From Cephalopachus bancanus (Eukaryota > Chordata > Mammalia > Primates > Tarsiidae), in the NCBI GenBank assembly GCA_027257055.1, contig JAPVLO010000073.1, positions 5,198,501 through 5,262,500 of the forward strand: a stretch of 64,000 nucleotides of DNA, read 5' to 3'. The notes beneath the pieces were generated by a model. That model was not told the DNA's origin, searched no databases, and was given only the letters and a program-made list of their open reading frames with translations. The position numbers were made by a program, and so were the translations under genes. Positions 11,585 through 21,289 of this stretch are shown piece by piece (positions within the stretch are counted from its first letter, which is position 1; the number at the start of each line of letters is the position of its first letter).

Positions 11585-11830
11585 GGGTTTTTTTTGTTTT
11601 GCTTTTTAAAAATTACTATAAAGGTGTGGGGTACAATTCAGGGGTAAGTATACAAACGTTGACTATGCAGGTACCCTTGTTGATGAGGTGTGCCCCTCCT
11701 TCCCCTAGCAGTATCCCTCAACTGTCAATCTCACCCCCCTTCCCCTGAGAGTTTCCCACTACTGACAATCCCTTTCTTATGGTATTATAATTATTCAAGT
11801 TCCATTTATGAGTGAGATCATATGGTGACC
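11585..11830 (-). mobile_element. Younger L1, 5'-truncated 3' end, antisense
   Basis: On the minus strand this ends with the same 3' UTR as the L1s at 35160-36035 and 42048-42836. Shared features are the repeated C-rich blocks (G-rich on its own strand), GGTACCCTTGTTGATGAGG and a T-rich end near 11590. It interrupts the ancient L1, which resumes at about 11835. A possible short target duplication is TGATCTTTT/TGACCTTTT with one mismatch. Confidence 0.85.
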
Positions 11831-11941
11831 TTTTAGTTGTTGTGCGCTTGTCTGATTTGGTATCAAGGTAATGCTGCCTCATAAAACGGATTTGGGAGAA
11901 TTAACTCTTCTTCAACTTTCTGTAAGAGTTTGAGAGTTGAC

Positions 11942-12300
11942 AAATCATTAGCTAGACTAAGTAAGAAAAAAAAGGAAAATACCCATATAAGTAAAATCAG
12001 ATATAAAAATTTAGACATTACAACTGATACTCCAGAAATACAAAAGACAATTAGAGACTAATACAAACAAGTATACACCCAAAACTTGAAAAACCTAATG
12101 GAAATGGATAAAATCTAGGGTACATAGAACCTAAAAACATTGAGCAATTGCAACAGCAACAAAATAAAAAATCCTGAACAGACCAATTATTGGTAACTAG
12201 ATTGAATTAGAAATTTAAAATCCCCCATTAAAAAGAAAGCTAACATTATTCTAAAACTGTTCTAGAAAATTGATGAGGAGATAATTTTTCCAAACTTATA
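11942..12300 (+). mobile_element. Inverted 5' segment of the ancient L1 (ORF2 remains)
   Basis: Decayed ORF2 from the endonuclease/RT interval now reads on the plus strand: CTAGACTAAGTAAG, then CCAGAAATACAAAAGAC, then CCTGAACAGACCAAT. The neighbouring 8.8-11.9 kb of the element reads on the minus strand. This is the typical product of twin priming. Stops occur throughout. Confidence 0.8.
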
Positions 12301-14449
12301 GGCTTTGGCATGGTGAGCCAAGTCTATAAATACAATTCAAGTTAGATTGGCTTCTCCCATGTGACTTATTTGGTCTACCTTCCCCTACTCACATCCTTAA
12401 GTTATTACTTAATTTAAATGTGATGATTGATTTTTTATTACACAAATAAACAAGGCAACAAGCTGTGGCCTCAATAACATCTGCTATGTATCCCACTGAT
12501 CTCTGCATGTGAGATTTTCATCTTTAATAACAATAACATTAAGAATAAAAGTAAAAAATTATAGCTAATTCTTGAATGTTTATAATAAGTTGGACATTGT
12601 TTAAAACTCTTTCTGGAAAATTACACATTTATTTTTCACAACTTCACAAGTAACAGATTCTTAGTAATGTTAATTTTTCCAGGGTTACACAGCTAGTCAG
12701 GTTCAGACTGTAGGAGTGTTTCTCCCATTAATCCTCTTAACCATTGCTCCATGTTCCTCCTTCAATCTAGATACACTGAGCTATTTTATGAATTGCACAG
12801 CTCTATGTCAGCATGCTTCATGATACTATATTAATACAAAATACGTTACATGTAACACATCATATCTCTTGCATAAATAATTCTCTATTAATACTCCTAA
12901 AAATGTAAAATTTCTTAAAATATTCTATTATTTTCAATTCATGTTTATTCAAATCAGTTCAGAAAACACTCACTGGGCTCCTTCTAGGATACCAGCATTG
13001 TGTTAGGTCTACATCTTAACCAGCTTGAGCACAGCAATGGATGTAGAGACATAAACCAATAATTGCAAGTTCTTGTGACTGGTTCAGTAACAGAGGTAAC
13101 ATTTAGGATCCCAGAAGTGGCACAATGAAAGGACTGTTTGAACCTATATGCACTTTGCTTTATATATTTCAGAGATGTGCCATCTGTTTAACACTAGACT
13201 TTTAGGGATCAAGGAAATCACAAAAAAAACCCTCCAGATGTCTCATTACACCTAACTTTTATATACATAAAAACAAGATGCATCCAACATGAGGATACAA
13301 GTTGATATGATTTGTATAGTGCTTATTTATTCCTGATGTTCTAGTGTATTTAATAATAGTACCCCTTCAACTTTCATAAGTGACATGTTTGGATGATAAA
13401 TTATAAGATCAACCTTAAAATCTAAGACAATAATCTAGTTAATAAATGTAAATTGATTTGTGTCATGTGAATAAAAGTGGCAGCTTTCCATTTAAGTGCC
13501 ATCCACAATCTACCGACAGAATTCTTGTCCTTAGGGTCATAGACTATAATTCAGATGTAACAGCCCCTGATCAGTTTAGGTAAAGGAGAGCAACATTTTT
13601 CCAGACTCAGTAATGTAGAAGGCAAATGATGAAAAAAGAAAAGAAAAGAAAAAGAAGAGGGAAATCTTTTAAAAAGTGCTGGTCAAAATCCTTTAGAAAT
13701 ATATAATTTACATTACTGACATTAGATAACAATAACATTGTGAGGTCAGATACTATAGTCTATTCAAAGGATTTAGGACAATGTGATAATTCCATCATCC
13801 AAAATAGCCAAAATGAAACAAGATGGAAGAAATTTTGCAAAAGTTGAGGAGGCTACTGTGTGTTACTCAAAATTATAATGTTGTGTGTTGCTGGAAGCTG
13901 TGTCATGAATATACATTCTGCTCATCAGCAGTAAGAGCAGCAAAAGTTTTGGGGGAAATAATTATTTCATATTACTGGAATTTAAGAATGATGGAGTAAA
14001 ACAACTCTATTACAATAACAAAAATACATAAAAATGTAAATAAGATATCCAGTAAGAGACAAAGCTATTTTAAGGCAGAATTAGTGTCACTCATCACTCT
14101 AGCTAGTTTTGCAGCAGCCTTAACATTTGGCCTTTCTTCATTCATTCAGATAATGCTGTGCTTCACAATGGATCGCTCTTGCTTCACTTTGCTAAATGAA
14201 TATGCATATTGGAAACTTATCCAAAGAACTACTATCATTACTTAAGACCACAGAATAGGGTCTTACTGATATGCTAACTGAAGACTAGCATAGTTGCTCT
14301 AAAGACTTTTAGCTATGCCTTTAAGGTTCAAGCTAAACTTACCCATAAAAGATATAGAGGAACAGTTTTTGAATTATTAAAAAAATTATATATCATTGGG
14401 TTAATTTTATTCACCTACAACTAAACCGTTCTATCCTCAAAGGTGAAAA
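12301..14449. other. Intergenic DNA with one MIR, no gene seen
   Basis: An antisense MIR-like core (TTCCAGGGTTACACAGCTAG) lies at about 12575-12770. A possible ancient repeat of the 'CACTGGGCTCC…TAGGATACCAGCATTGTG' type lies at about 12960-13050. An AAAAG-rich tract is at 13633-13662. The remainder is AT-rich and unassigned. Confidence 0.5.
12575..12770 (-). mobile_element. MIR-like SINE, antisense
   Basis: It has the reverse-complement MIR core (acetyl-style block GGTTACACAGCTAGTCAGG) with the expected flanking order: a decayed 'tgtaaaa' side, then the core, then CTCTTAACCATTGC. It is strongly diverged. Confidence 0.6.
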
Positions 14450-14683
14450 AAGAAAAATAGCTTGGAGCAGTGTGAGCTCTGGAGCTGTGCAGGCTCAGAG
14501 AAACTTGAGTATGGGATTTCAGTTGTGCTCCTCCCTCTCCCTTTGAGAGAGGAGAAAGGGAGAAGCCAGATAGGCAGACAGATTAGGGAAGTCGGGTAAA
14601 AACTTCTGTTGCAAGCACAGGCTGGGGAGTGAGTACACCTGTTTCCAGGTCCATGGACTGCCCCTTTCCCGCACTTCTTCTTG

Positions 14684-14793
14684 ATTGGCCCTTTTCAACT
14701 CTTTCCTGATTGGGGCGTTTCAATCCCACACCATAGTGTCTCTCTCTGATTGGTGCTACCACCAACCAATCAGCACACTCTCAAGACTATAAA
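14684..14793 (+). promoter_or_regulatory. LTR core promoter: four CCAAT-type boxes and TATA box
   Basis: ATTGG occurs at 14684, 14709 and 14749, CCAAT at 14765, and TATAAA at 14788-14793. The predicted start is 25-30 nt further on, at about 14817. CCAAT arrays of this kind bind NF-Y in other LTRs. Activity today is unknown. Confidence 0.65.
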
Positions 14794-14861
14794 CCTCTGA
14801 CTGCCGAGGCATTGTTGGCAACTTTTTTTCCAGTGGCCGCTGGGAGCTTCTTCTGTCTTCT

Positions 14862-14867
14862 AATAAA
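14862..14867 (+). terminator. LTR poly(A) signal AATAAA
   Basis: The hexamer lies 45 nt after the predicted cap site, so the R region is only about 60 nt long. The TINE-like elements end about 12 nt beyond the corresponding hexamer, where an A-tail begins. Confidence 0.65.
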
Positions 14868-15793
14868 CTCCTACTTACTCACTCGCTGGTGTGCAGGTCC
14901 CTCATTCTTCCTGGGCACAAGACAAGAACTTGGAACTGCTACACTAGAAGAGCTGCACACATCCACCGAACTGGATGAGCGGGACCCACCAGAGTGAGAG
15001 AACTTCAACTCTCTTTGGGGGCCTGGCTTGCCAGCTTACTGAGCCTGCAGAGCCATAAACACTTCTCAGGGCTCAGCTCACCAATCCCCAGACTAAGAAC
15101 TGTAACACTCCTTGCGGACTCTGCAGCTGTTGGCATCCCTGAGTTCTCAGGTACCTCTTCATCCCCCTGCCCCAAGGCCATTGCCTCCCCAGCTCCTGGA
15201 AGTGCAGCTTCAGGAACTGCAACATCCCTTGGGAGCCCGGTTCACCAACTCATGGGACAAAAGATTCCATTCACCTTCACCCATGCCTGGGGACAATTGT
15301 TTAAAGTCATTTTTTGCTGACTAGCTCAGCTGCCTCACCCGTTATCCTCATGTTCTTGGAATCTGTGATGCAAAGAGCAATGTGTAACCAACCAATAACT
15401 TATATCAATTTCACCTTAGCTTCTTCCTTTTAGGTCCTCAAAGATATAGAGCTTGTGGTATTTTATAAAGTTGGGTGTCTTCATTTTTAATTTTTAGGGC
15501 CAAGGATAATTCGATAGTAATCAAGCTCGTTCTTTGGTTAAAAATAAATCCCCTCAAAGTAATTTAAACAAAGGAACAAGGCAACTACAGGACTAGAGGT
15601 GAAAACAGGTATCACTAGAAAGAGACACCAGGAAATAAAAAGCTATCAGAAATGGAGTCACTCCTGCGATTTCATGTTCTCTAGTCTTTTTTTTGTTTTC
15701 TGTTTTTGTCAGTGGGTTTTCTCTTTCCATTTCCTCGTCAAGAAATATAGTCCCTAAAATAGAATTCCTCAACACTGGCTTTACATTCTAATT

Positions 15794-16362
15794 GCAAGGG
15801 AAAACCCTACAAAACTGGAATTATCTTTGGGAGGGTGGGCCCCTTCTAGTGCAGGTTTCCCTTGCTAGGTAAGTGTTACTGGAACCCATCGGCCTCAGGT
15901 ACCAGCTAGGATTGCTGTGAAAGGCTGCGTTTGGCTTCAGTGAATTGTTTGTGGTTAACAAGTGACTGGTTCTTCCATCATGACAACACACCTGCCCACA
16001 CCAGACTGAGTGTTCAGCTATTTTTGACCCAAATCGACGTGACCCCCATACCCCACCTTCCCTAGTCACCTGATCTCGCCCTGAGCGACAAATTTGTATG
16101 TGTGTGTATTCCTGGATGAAACAAGTCCTCAAAAGGAAACGTTCTGCCAATGTGGAAGAATTGAAACAAAAAACAACAGAAGCAATAAAAGTCATAAAAA
16201 CTGACGAGTTCAAAAACTGTTTTGAGCAGTGGAAAAAGCATCTTGATAGGTGTATTGCATCAAATGCAAAGTACTTTGAAGATGACTAAAGTTTAAGCAT
16301 GTGAGAATAAATACACAGTTTTTTATAAATAAATTCTGTTGTTTGGGGGAATCCCCCCTTAT
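15794..16362 (+). mobile_element. Mariner-family DNA transposon, internally deleted, copy 1
   Basis: The ends are inverted: left AAGGGAAAACCCTAC; right GGGGGAATCCCCCCTTA. The interior keeps the C-terminal third of a mariner transposase. It includes the second catalytic block FHHDNTPAHTRLSVQ (from 15974) and the third-Asp block SPDLALSD, followed by the ORF at 16098-16289 (KRSANVEELKQKT…NCFEQWKKHLDRCIASNAKYFEDD). The N-terminal DNA-binding part and the first Asp are deleted. Frameshifts and stops make it non-functional. The length is about 570 bp against about 1.3 kb for a full mariner. Confidence 0.85.
16098..16292 (+). pseudogene. Mariner transposase C-terminal fragment
   Basis: 63 codons end in a stop at the natural C terminus of the transposase (…CIASNAKYFEDD). 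The catalytic region upstream is broken by a frameshift and stops. It has no activity by itself. Confidence 0.8.
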
Positions 16363-16599
16363 ATAGACATCCAAAACTAGTTAGAGTTTTCTGGGTCTCA
16401 GTTGCCAGACTTTTAGGACAGAGAAATTTGTTGGCTCTGCCTGGATTTGAGGCTTATTCAGAGTGAAATCTAGTGTTCCTGGTAACTGGAGGCAGAGGGT
16501 TTGTGACTTTCACACAGGGAATGTGAGAGAGTACTGCTGTAAAGAGAATATTTCCAGGTTCTCCAAGAGTTGGTGGAGATAGTACCCTAGTGATGTATT

Positions 16600-18270
16600 A
16601 CTATAATGTATAGTAATCTCATATCTTCTCATATCTTCATGGACATGTTTCTGCTTCTCTTTTTTCTTTTGATCTATACATCACTAATTTCTATAGATTA
16701 ATATTAGATCTTGTTATCAGATCAGCCAAGTTCCTCTAACACGTTTAAAATTCTTTAGTTCTTGGCCTCTGCTCTTCCACATGAATAGCAAAATCAGCTT
16801 ATCAAGTTTCATAAAAACTTGATATTTATTGAAAGTTTACTAAATGGGTACAATAATTTGAGGATAATTAATATTTTTAAAATATTAAGTCTTTCCATCC
16901 TTGAGGATAGTATATTTCTTAATTTATTCTTTTTTATTTCTTTCAATCATGATTTACAATTTGCTCCATGATCAAATTGCACATTTACTATTAGATTAAT
17001 TCCTAGGTACCTTATGGATTTTGTTGTTATAAATAATAATTTTTTCTCTATTATATTTTCATTTGACAATTAGCAACATGGTGCTATTGATTTTTATATG
17101 TTACTTATTCAGCTACTTTGTTGAACTCTTTTAATTATTATTATTATTTTAGAAAGCAGGATTTATTGAGAGAACAGAAAAGCTCCCACAGTGGGAGGGG
17201 ACTGAAGAGGATGCCTCTTTTAATTGTTTTATTAGTTCTACTAATTATTGGTTCTATATTTTGATAATTAGATCAATAGTGCAAAAACACTATCCATTTT
17301 CTTTGCTATTTTATGCAGCTTGCCAAACTCTTGCATTCGTTATTTTGTGTTGTTTTTAATCCACTCCTATTTTATTTTCCTCAGTTTCTTGAGCTGAATG
17401 TATAGCTCATTTTTTTTTACTTCTTTCTCTTAAAAGTCCATATAATGCTATAAAATATACTTGATATTTTATCTGCATTCAATCTGCAATTGGTTTTGAG
17501 ATACTTGTATCTCAAAAACATGCGCAAACATAAAATATATCAGTGACTTTTTCACTTCTATTCCTAATTCACATTGTAACTTAATGTACGAATTACTTAA
17601 CAGAACATTTAATTTTTAGGTGTTTTATTACCGATGTCAAATTAGATGAGGCTATTGTCATAGAATATTGCTTACTGACAATTATTTGAAATGTGATAAC
17701 TTTGCCTTTGTGACCTACTACATGGTCATTTTGATTTGTATTCCCTGTATACATTTTTGTATATATTTATTAGGCCAAGTTTTTGAAGTTTGTTCTTCAA
17801 AACCATATTCTAAATTATATTTAGTTCATTTTGACTGTCATTATTTAAAATTTCCTAATAAAATGGAGGTATTCATTTCTCCTTGCAGTTGTGCCAATTT
17901 CTCTTTAAATATTTCAAGATTCTTAGTTCACAGTTGCAAATAAGCTCACAGTTATTAGCATTTCTTGTAAATTTTCCATTTTATTGTTGTACCTCATATC
18001 CTTATAAATGCTTTGTCTTAAATTCTATACCATCTGATATTAATATTGCTGCATTCGTTTTCTTATAGTTAGTATTCATGTGTCGTAGCTTCCTCATCAC
18101 TTTATCATGGCTCTTGCCAAGAATTTATAGCTACGTTAGAAAATCCAATCTGTAATTTTTCTTTTAATAGGTAAGTTTCAGCAGTTTACACTATTTTTAT
18201 TAATATGTTTGAATTAATTTTTACCATGTATGTTCGTTCTATTGATCATTACTTTTCTCTATTATTTCTT
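16600..18270 (-). mobile_element. Ancient L1M ORF2 remains, antisense
   Basis: The minus-strand ORF2 phrases are recognisable although decayed. An example is the plus-strand reading ATTGATTTTTATATG followed by CAGCTACTTTGTTGAACTC near 17089-17127, and the block CACTTTATCATGG near 18098. It is interrupted by the TINE-like element at 17151-17214. It probably belongs to the same old L1 mosaic as 18880-22330. Confidence 0.7.
17137..17214 (-). mobile_element. TINE-like element, copy 1 (LTR R-region retrocopy)
   Basis: On the minus strand it starts GGCATCC, continues through CCCACTGTGGGAGC and TCTCAATAAATCCTGCTTTCT, and ends in an A-rich tail (complement 17137-17150). The body is about 64 bp. It is flanked by a perfect 11-bp target-site duplication CTCTTTTAATT (17126-17136 and 17215-17225) and splits the old L1. 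It matches the R region of an LTR (compare 14817-14876) and copy 2 at 38306-38370. The name follows the LTR-derived, L1-mobilised elements reported from tarsier; the identity is inferred. Confidence 0.7.
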
Positions 18271-18330
18271 TGAGGAGTAAAAACTTAAAATTTTTTTTTT
18301 CTTACCTGTTTGCTTTAGAATTGATAGATA

Positions 18331-18549
18331 TTGAGTATCTCTAATGTGAAAATCCAAAATCTGAAATGCTCTAAAACCTGAAACTTAAGTGCCAACATGA
18401 TACTCAAAAGAAATGCCCATTGGAACATTTTGGATTTCAGATTTTTGGACTTGAGTTAACAAGTATAGTAAATGTTTCCAAATCCCCCAGTATCCAAAAT
18501 CCAAATCACTTCTGGTATCAAGTATTTCCAATAAATAAAGGATACTCAA
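18331..18549 (+). mobile_element. MER2-like (Tigger-family) DNA transposon remnant
   Basis: The termini TTGAGTATC and GATACTCAA are inverted repeats. Internal AATCCAAAATCTGAAATGCT and TTTTGGATTTCAGATTTTTGG are typical of MER2. It is shorter than the roughly 345-bp consensus I recall, so it is internally deleted. Confidence 0.85.
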
Positions 18550-18667
18550 TGTGTATATTTTATTTAAATTTTGTTAGTAGTAAACTTTTAATGTTTAAAA
18601 TATATGCTGAATGACTTTATTTTAACAAAGTAATTTATGTTTTCTGTTCTGTCATATAATGGAACTG

Positions 18668-18724
18668 CAAACGTTTGTATACCTAACCCTGAGTTGTACA
18701 CCACATCTTTATAATAAAAAAAAG
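18668..18724 (+). mobile_element. Very short L1 3' end with A-tail
   Basis: It consists only of the last ~45 bases of the younger L1 family (GTTTGTATACCTAACCCTGA…ATCTTTATAATAAAA) plus an A-run. It has the same 3' terminus as the elements ending at 36035 and 42836. Severe 5' truncation is typical of L1. Confidence 0.8.
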
Positions 18725-19672
18725 GAACCATAGTGTGTTTTGATTACCTCATAATGCATACTGTTTTCTAAAGTTTTTAAAACCAATTTAATTCAAATGC
18801 AGTTATATTTAGAACTAATTATTAATTTTATGGATATTTCACACAGTTTAGTGTTTACTCTTGTTTTTTGTATCAAAAGCTATTTATCATTTTCAGTTTT
18901 TCCTATGGAAATGCATCCACTTATATGACAGTCCTTTTGTGAAAATTTCCTTAATTTTTATAAATCTAAATATGTCTTTTCTGTTGATTTTTTTTTTCTT
19001 GGCATGGCATTAGATGTGGATAGTTATTTTCTTCTTAGAACTTTGAAGATACTCCACCATCCTCTGGCATCTGGGCAGGTAATTTGTGCTTTCTTTTGGG
19101 AAACTTTTAAGATTTTTCTAACTAAATAAACATGGTAGAGTTAAAATGATTGTTAATTTTTCTCCTTCCAAAAACTTCATAAAAATGAGATTAAAGGGAC
19201 AAAATAACGTCAAAATCTAAAATAATAAAAATATGGGAGAAAGACAGTGTAGTAAGAAATTTTTGGAAACTAACACAAACTGATGAGTAATCATTTACTT
19301 CAAAGACCAAATAAGGTTGAATTCTATCCTAGCATTGGCAGAATCTCAAAATCAATCCAGCAGCACCATTTAACATCAGAAATGTTAGAAGCACTAATTG
19401 CCTCTATAAATGGTAAAGCAGTTAGAGCTGAAAACAAAAGGAAAGATTGTGTAAGATGCATTCAGATCTCTAGTTCTGTTGCTCTTCCTACACAGTCAAT
19501 CAACTGTGCTTCGCCAACCCTGGCAGGATCAGTGGTTTATTTTCTGAGTAAACTGGTCTGCCTAACATAGAGGGGTCAAAATAGGCTTCAGGGACAATAA
19601 AATTTGGAGATTCATCTTTTGAAAACCTGTCATCAAAATAACTGTTAGATAATCCTACTGTGAGATCCATCA

Positions 19673-19761
19673 GTCAACAAGTTTCCCTGTCTCTCCCTAA
19701 GATATGTATGTATGCATATATACATACATACATATCTTAGGGAGAGACAGGGAAACTTGTT

Positions 19762-19764
<3 letters not shown>
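19673..19764. repeat. Perfect 92-bp palindrome (42-bp arms, 8-bp spacer)
   Basis: The left arm 19673-19714 (starts GTCAACAAGTTTCCC, ends TATGTATG) is exactly the reverse complement of the right arm 19723-19764 (starts CATACATA, ends CTTGTTGAC). The spacer is CATATATA. It is followed directly by an (AT)n tract. Neither arm matches a repeat family I recognise. Confidence 0.97.
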
Positions 19765-19805
<41 letters not shown>

Positions 19806-19823
19806 TACATACATATATGCATA
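19765..19823. repeat. (AT)n tract with GCATACATACATATATGCATA end
   Basis: About 18 AT units run from 19765, then a shorter self-complementary ATGCATACATACATATATGCAT segment. It adjoins the perfect palindrome, so the whole 150-bp region is likely to extrude or break. Confidence 0.9.
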
Positions 19824-20881
19824 AAACCACACATAACCTCTAAATAACCTTTTAGTTCATTACATCCCTAAATATTATTAGAAAATCAAAACTAACAACC
19901 ATTTGAAGAAAGTCTCTAACTTAAAGGCAGAAGCCAAAAGAAACAAATGGACCCAACAAAACTAAAATAAAGACAAATTTGGGAGCAGAAAAAAAATTCA
20001 AAACAACTAATGACTGGTATCCTCAAAGAGATAGAAGAAAATGTTGTAGAAGCACATACAAAAAACCAGACTTATTAAAAAGACTAGACAAAGAACAAAA
20101 CAACTGTGGGACTAAACAAATTCTAAAGGGTTGAAAAAGAACATTGAAATTTCCCAGGGATAGGGGAGGCAAAACAAAAACAAAAACAAAAGCAAATACA
20201 ATGCTTCACCAATGTATCCTTCCACCAATAATGTATCAAAGGGACTATTGATTACAACACTGGGTTTTTTACAACTTTCTAATTTTTGCTAATCTAATAT
20301 TTGGAAAAAACCCTGTTGTTTTGATTCACATTTCTTGAATTTTATATGATGTTGAAACTATTTTTTTCCTCTTTCACCATTTGTATTAGTTTATCCATAA
20401 GCTTTCTATTTATGACTTTTAATCTGATTTTGAATTGTTGTTCATATTTTTCATATTCATTTATAAGATTTTTTTGCATATTAAAAATAGCCCTTTGTTA
20501 CGTGAAAAAAAAAGAAATTTCCCAGAAATTAGAATGAAATAAATTAGAAATGGAAAATAAAGAAAAGAGAAAATAGACATCAGCATCATAACAGAAGGTC
20601 TAAAATCCAAGTAGCTCAACAAGGGCACAAATAAACAATGAAGAGCACCAAATAGATTGTAAATAGTAGAAAAAATATTCTGAGATTGAAAGACATGAAT
20701 GTCTATATTTCAAAGGTCCACTGACAATTCCAGTAAAAATTAAAATAGATGCACAAAAAGACACTATCATAAAATTTTAGAACTCAGGAAACATGGAGAA
20801 GATCTATAAAAGATTTCAGAGAGAAAGAAAATTATACAACGTGCTTACTTATTGAAATTTTCTTAGCATCTAGCATGTATA

Positions 20882-21276
20882 CAGTTAAGTCCCCCATACA
20901 CAAACCCTCAAGTTGTGAACTTTCAAAGATGCAACCATGCATTCGCAAGTCCAATCACGTAAGTTAGTTCATGTGTCTGGTGTACATTGTCACAGGCATG
21001 CATCCTCTACAAGTGGTTGTGCTTTTGTGTACTTTACTGTAATATTGTTCTTTTCAAAGTACTGGACTGTAAGATTTAAAATGTATTCTTTATTTTTTGT
21101 ATTTGTTTTCTATGTATTATTTGTGTGAAAAGTAATATAAACCTACTACAATACAGTACCATATAGCCTATTGTGTTAGTTGGGTACCTAGGCTAACTTT
21201 GTTGGACTCAACAAACAAGTTTAAGTCACAAACACCTTCCCATAACAGAACTCATTCATACTTAGAGGACTTACTG
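20882..21276 (+). mobile_element. Tigger-family (pogo-type) DNA transposon, non-autonomous
   Basis: It starts CAGTTAAGTCCCCCATACAC and ends AGAGGACTTACTG, with matching inverted termini and TA on the left flank. The interior includes TTGTGAACTTTCAAAGATGC and CATCCTCTACAAGTGG, as in Tigger elements. At about 395 bp it has no transposase. Confidence 0.85.
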
Positions 21277-21289
21277 GATTTGATTTATG

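Larger units (their letters stand above)
8816..11940 (-). mobile_element. Ancient L1 (L1M-type), antisense, 3' UTR and ORF2 remains
   Basis: Read on the minus strand, this is the 3' half of an old LINE-1. The 3' UTR lies at about 8816-9450, including the phrase seen here as CACCTCAAACATTTATCATT and the region around ATTCCATTGTGTGTACATAT. The decayed ORF2 C-terminus lies beyond it, including a reverse-strand peptide with [14 protein letters not shown] near 9850. Many stops and frameshifts are present, so it is dead. A young Alu (9529-9818) and a younger L1 3' end (about 11585-11830) have inserted into it. Its 5' continuation is inverted (11942-12300). Confidence 0.9.
14450..15330 (+). mobile_element. 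Endogenous retroviral LTR (gamma-like), solo or partial
   Basis: The promoter architecture of an LTR is visible. Three ATTGG motifs (14684, 14709, 14749) and one CCAAT (14765) are clustered just upstream of a TATA box (TATAAA, 14788-14793). A likely cap site near GGCAAC at 14817 and a poly(A) signal AATAAA at 14862-14867 define a short R region. Sequence to about 15330 would be U5 or adjoining internal sequence. The outer ends are approximate; I did not find a clear target duplication or a primer binding site. Small open frames at 14994-15324 are not viral genes that I recognise. Its R region resembles the two TINE-like elements in this window. Confidence 0.75.
18880..20530 (-). mobile_element. 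Ancient L1M remains, antisense, discontinuous
   Basis: Plus-strand text such as CTTTGAAGATACTCCACCAT (about 19040) and CACATTTCTTGAATTTTATATGATGTTGA (split across 20325-20356) is old L1 read backwards. The segment at about 19150-20190 is A-rich and only loosely L1-like. The palindrome at 19673-19764 lies within it. Confidence 0.45.

Noticed and set aside
14994..15324. 108- and 70-codon frames inside the LTR
   Set aside because: They are Ser/Pro/Ala-rich, overlap in two frames, and match no retroviral protein that I recognise. They are probably chance frames in GC-richer LTR sequence.
15821..16213. 130-codon minus-strand frame
   Set aside because: It is the antisense of the mariner remnant; the meaningful coding is on the plus strand.
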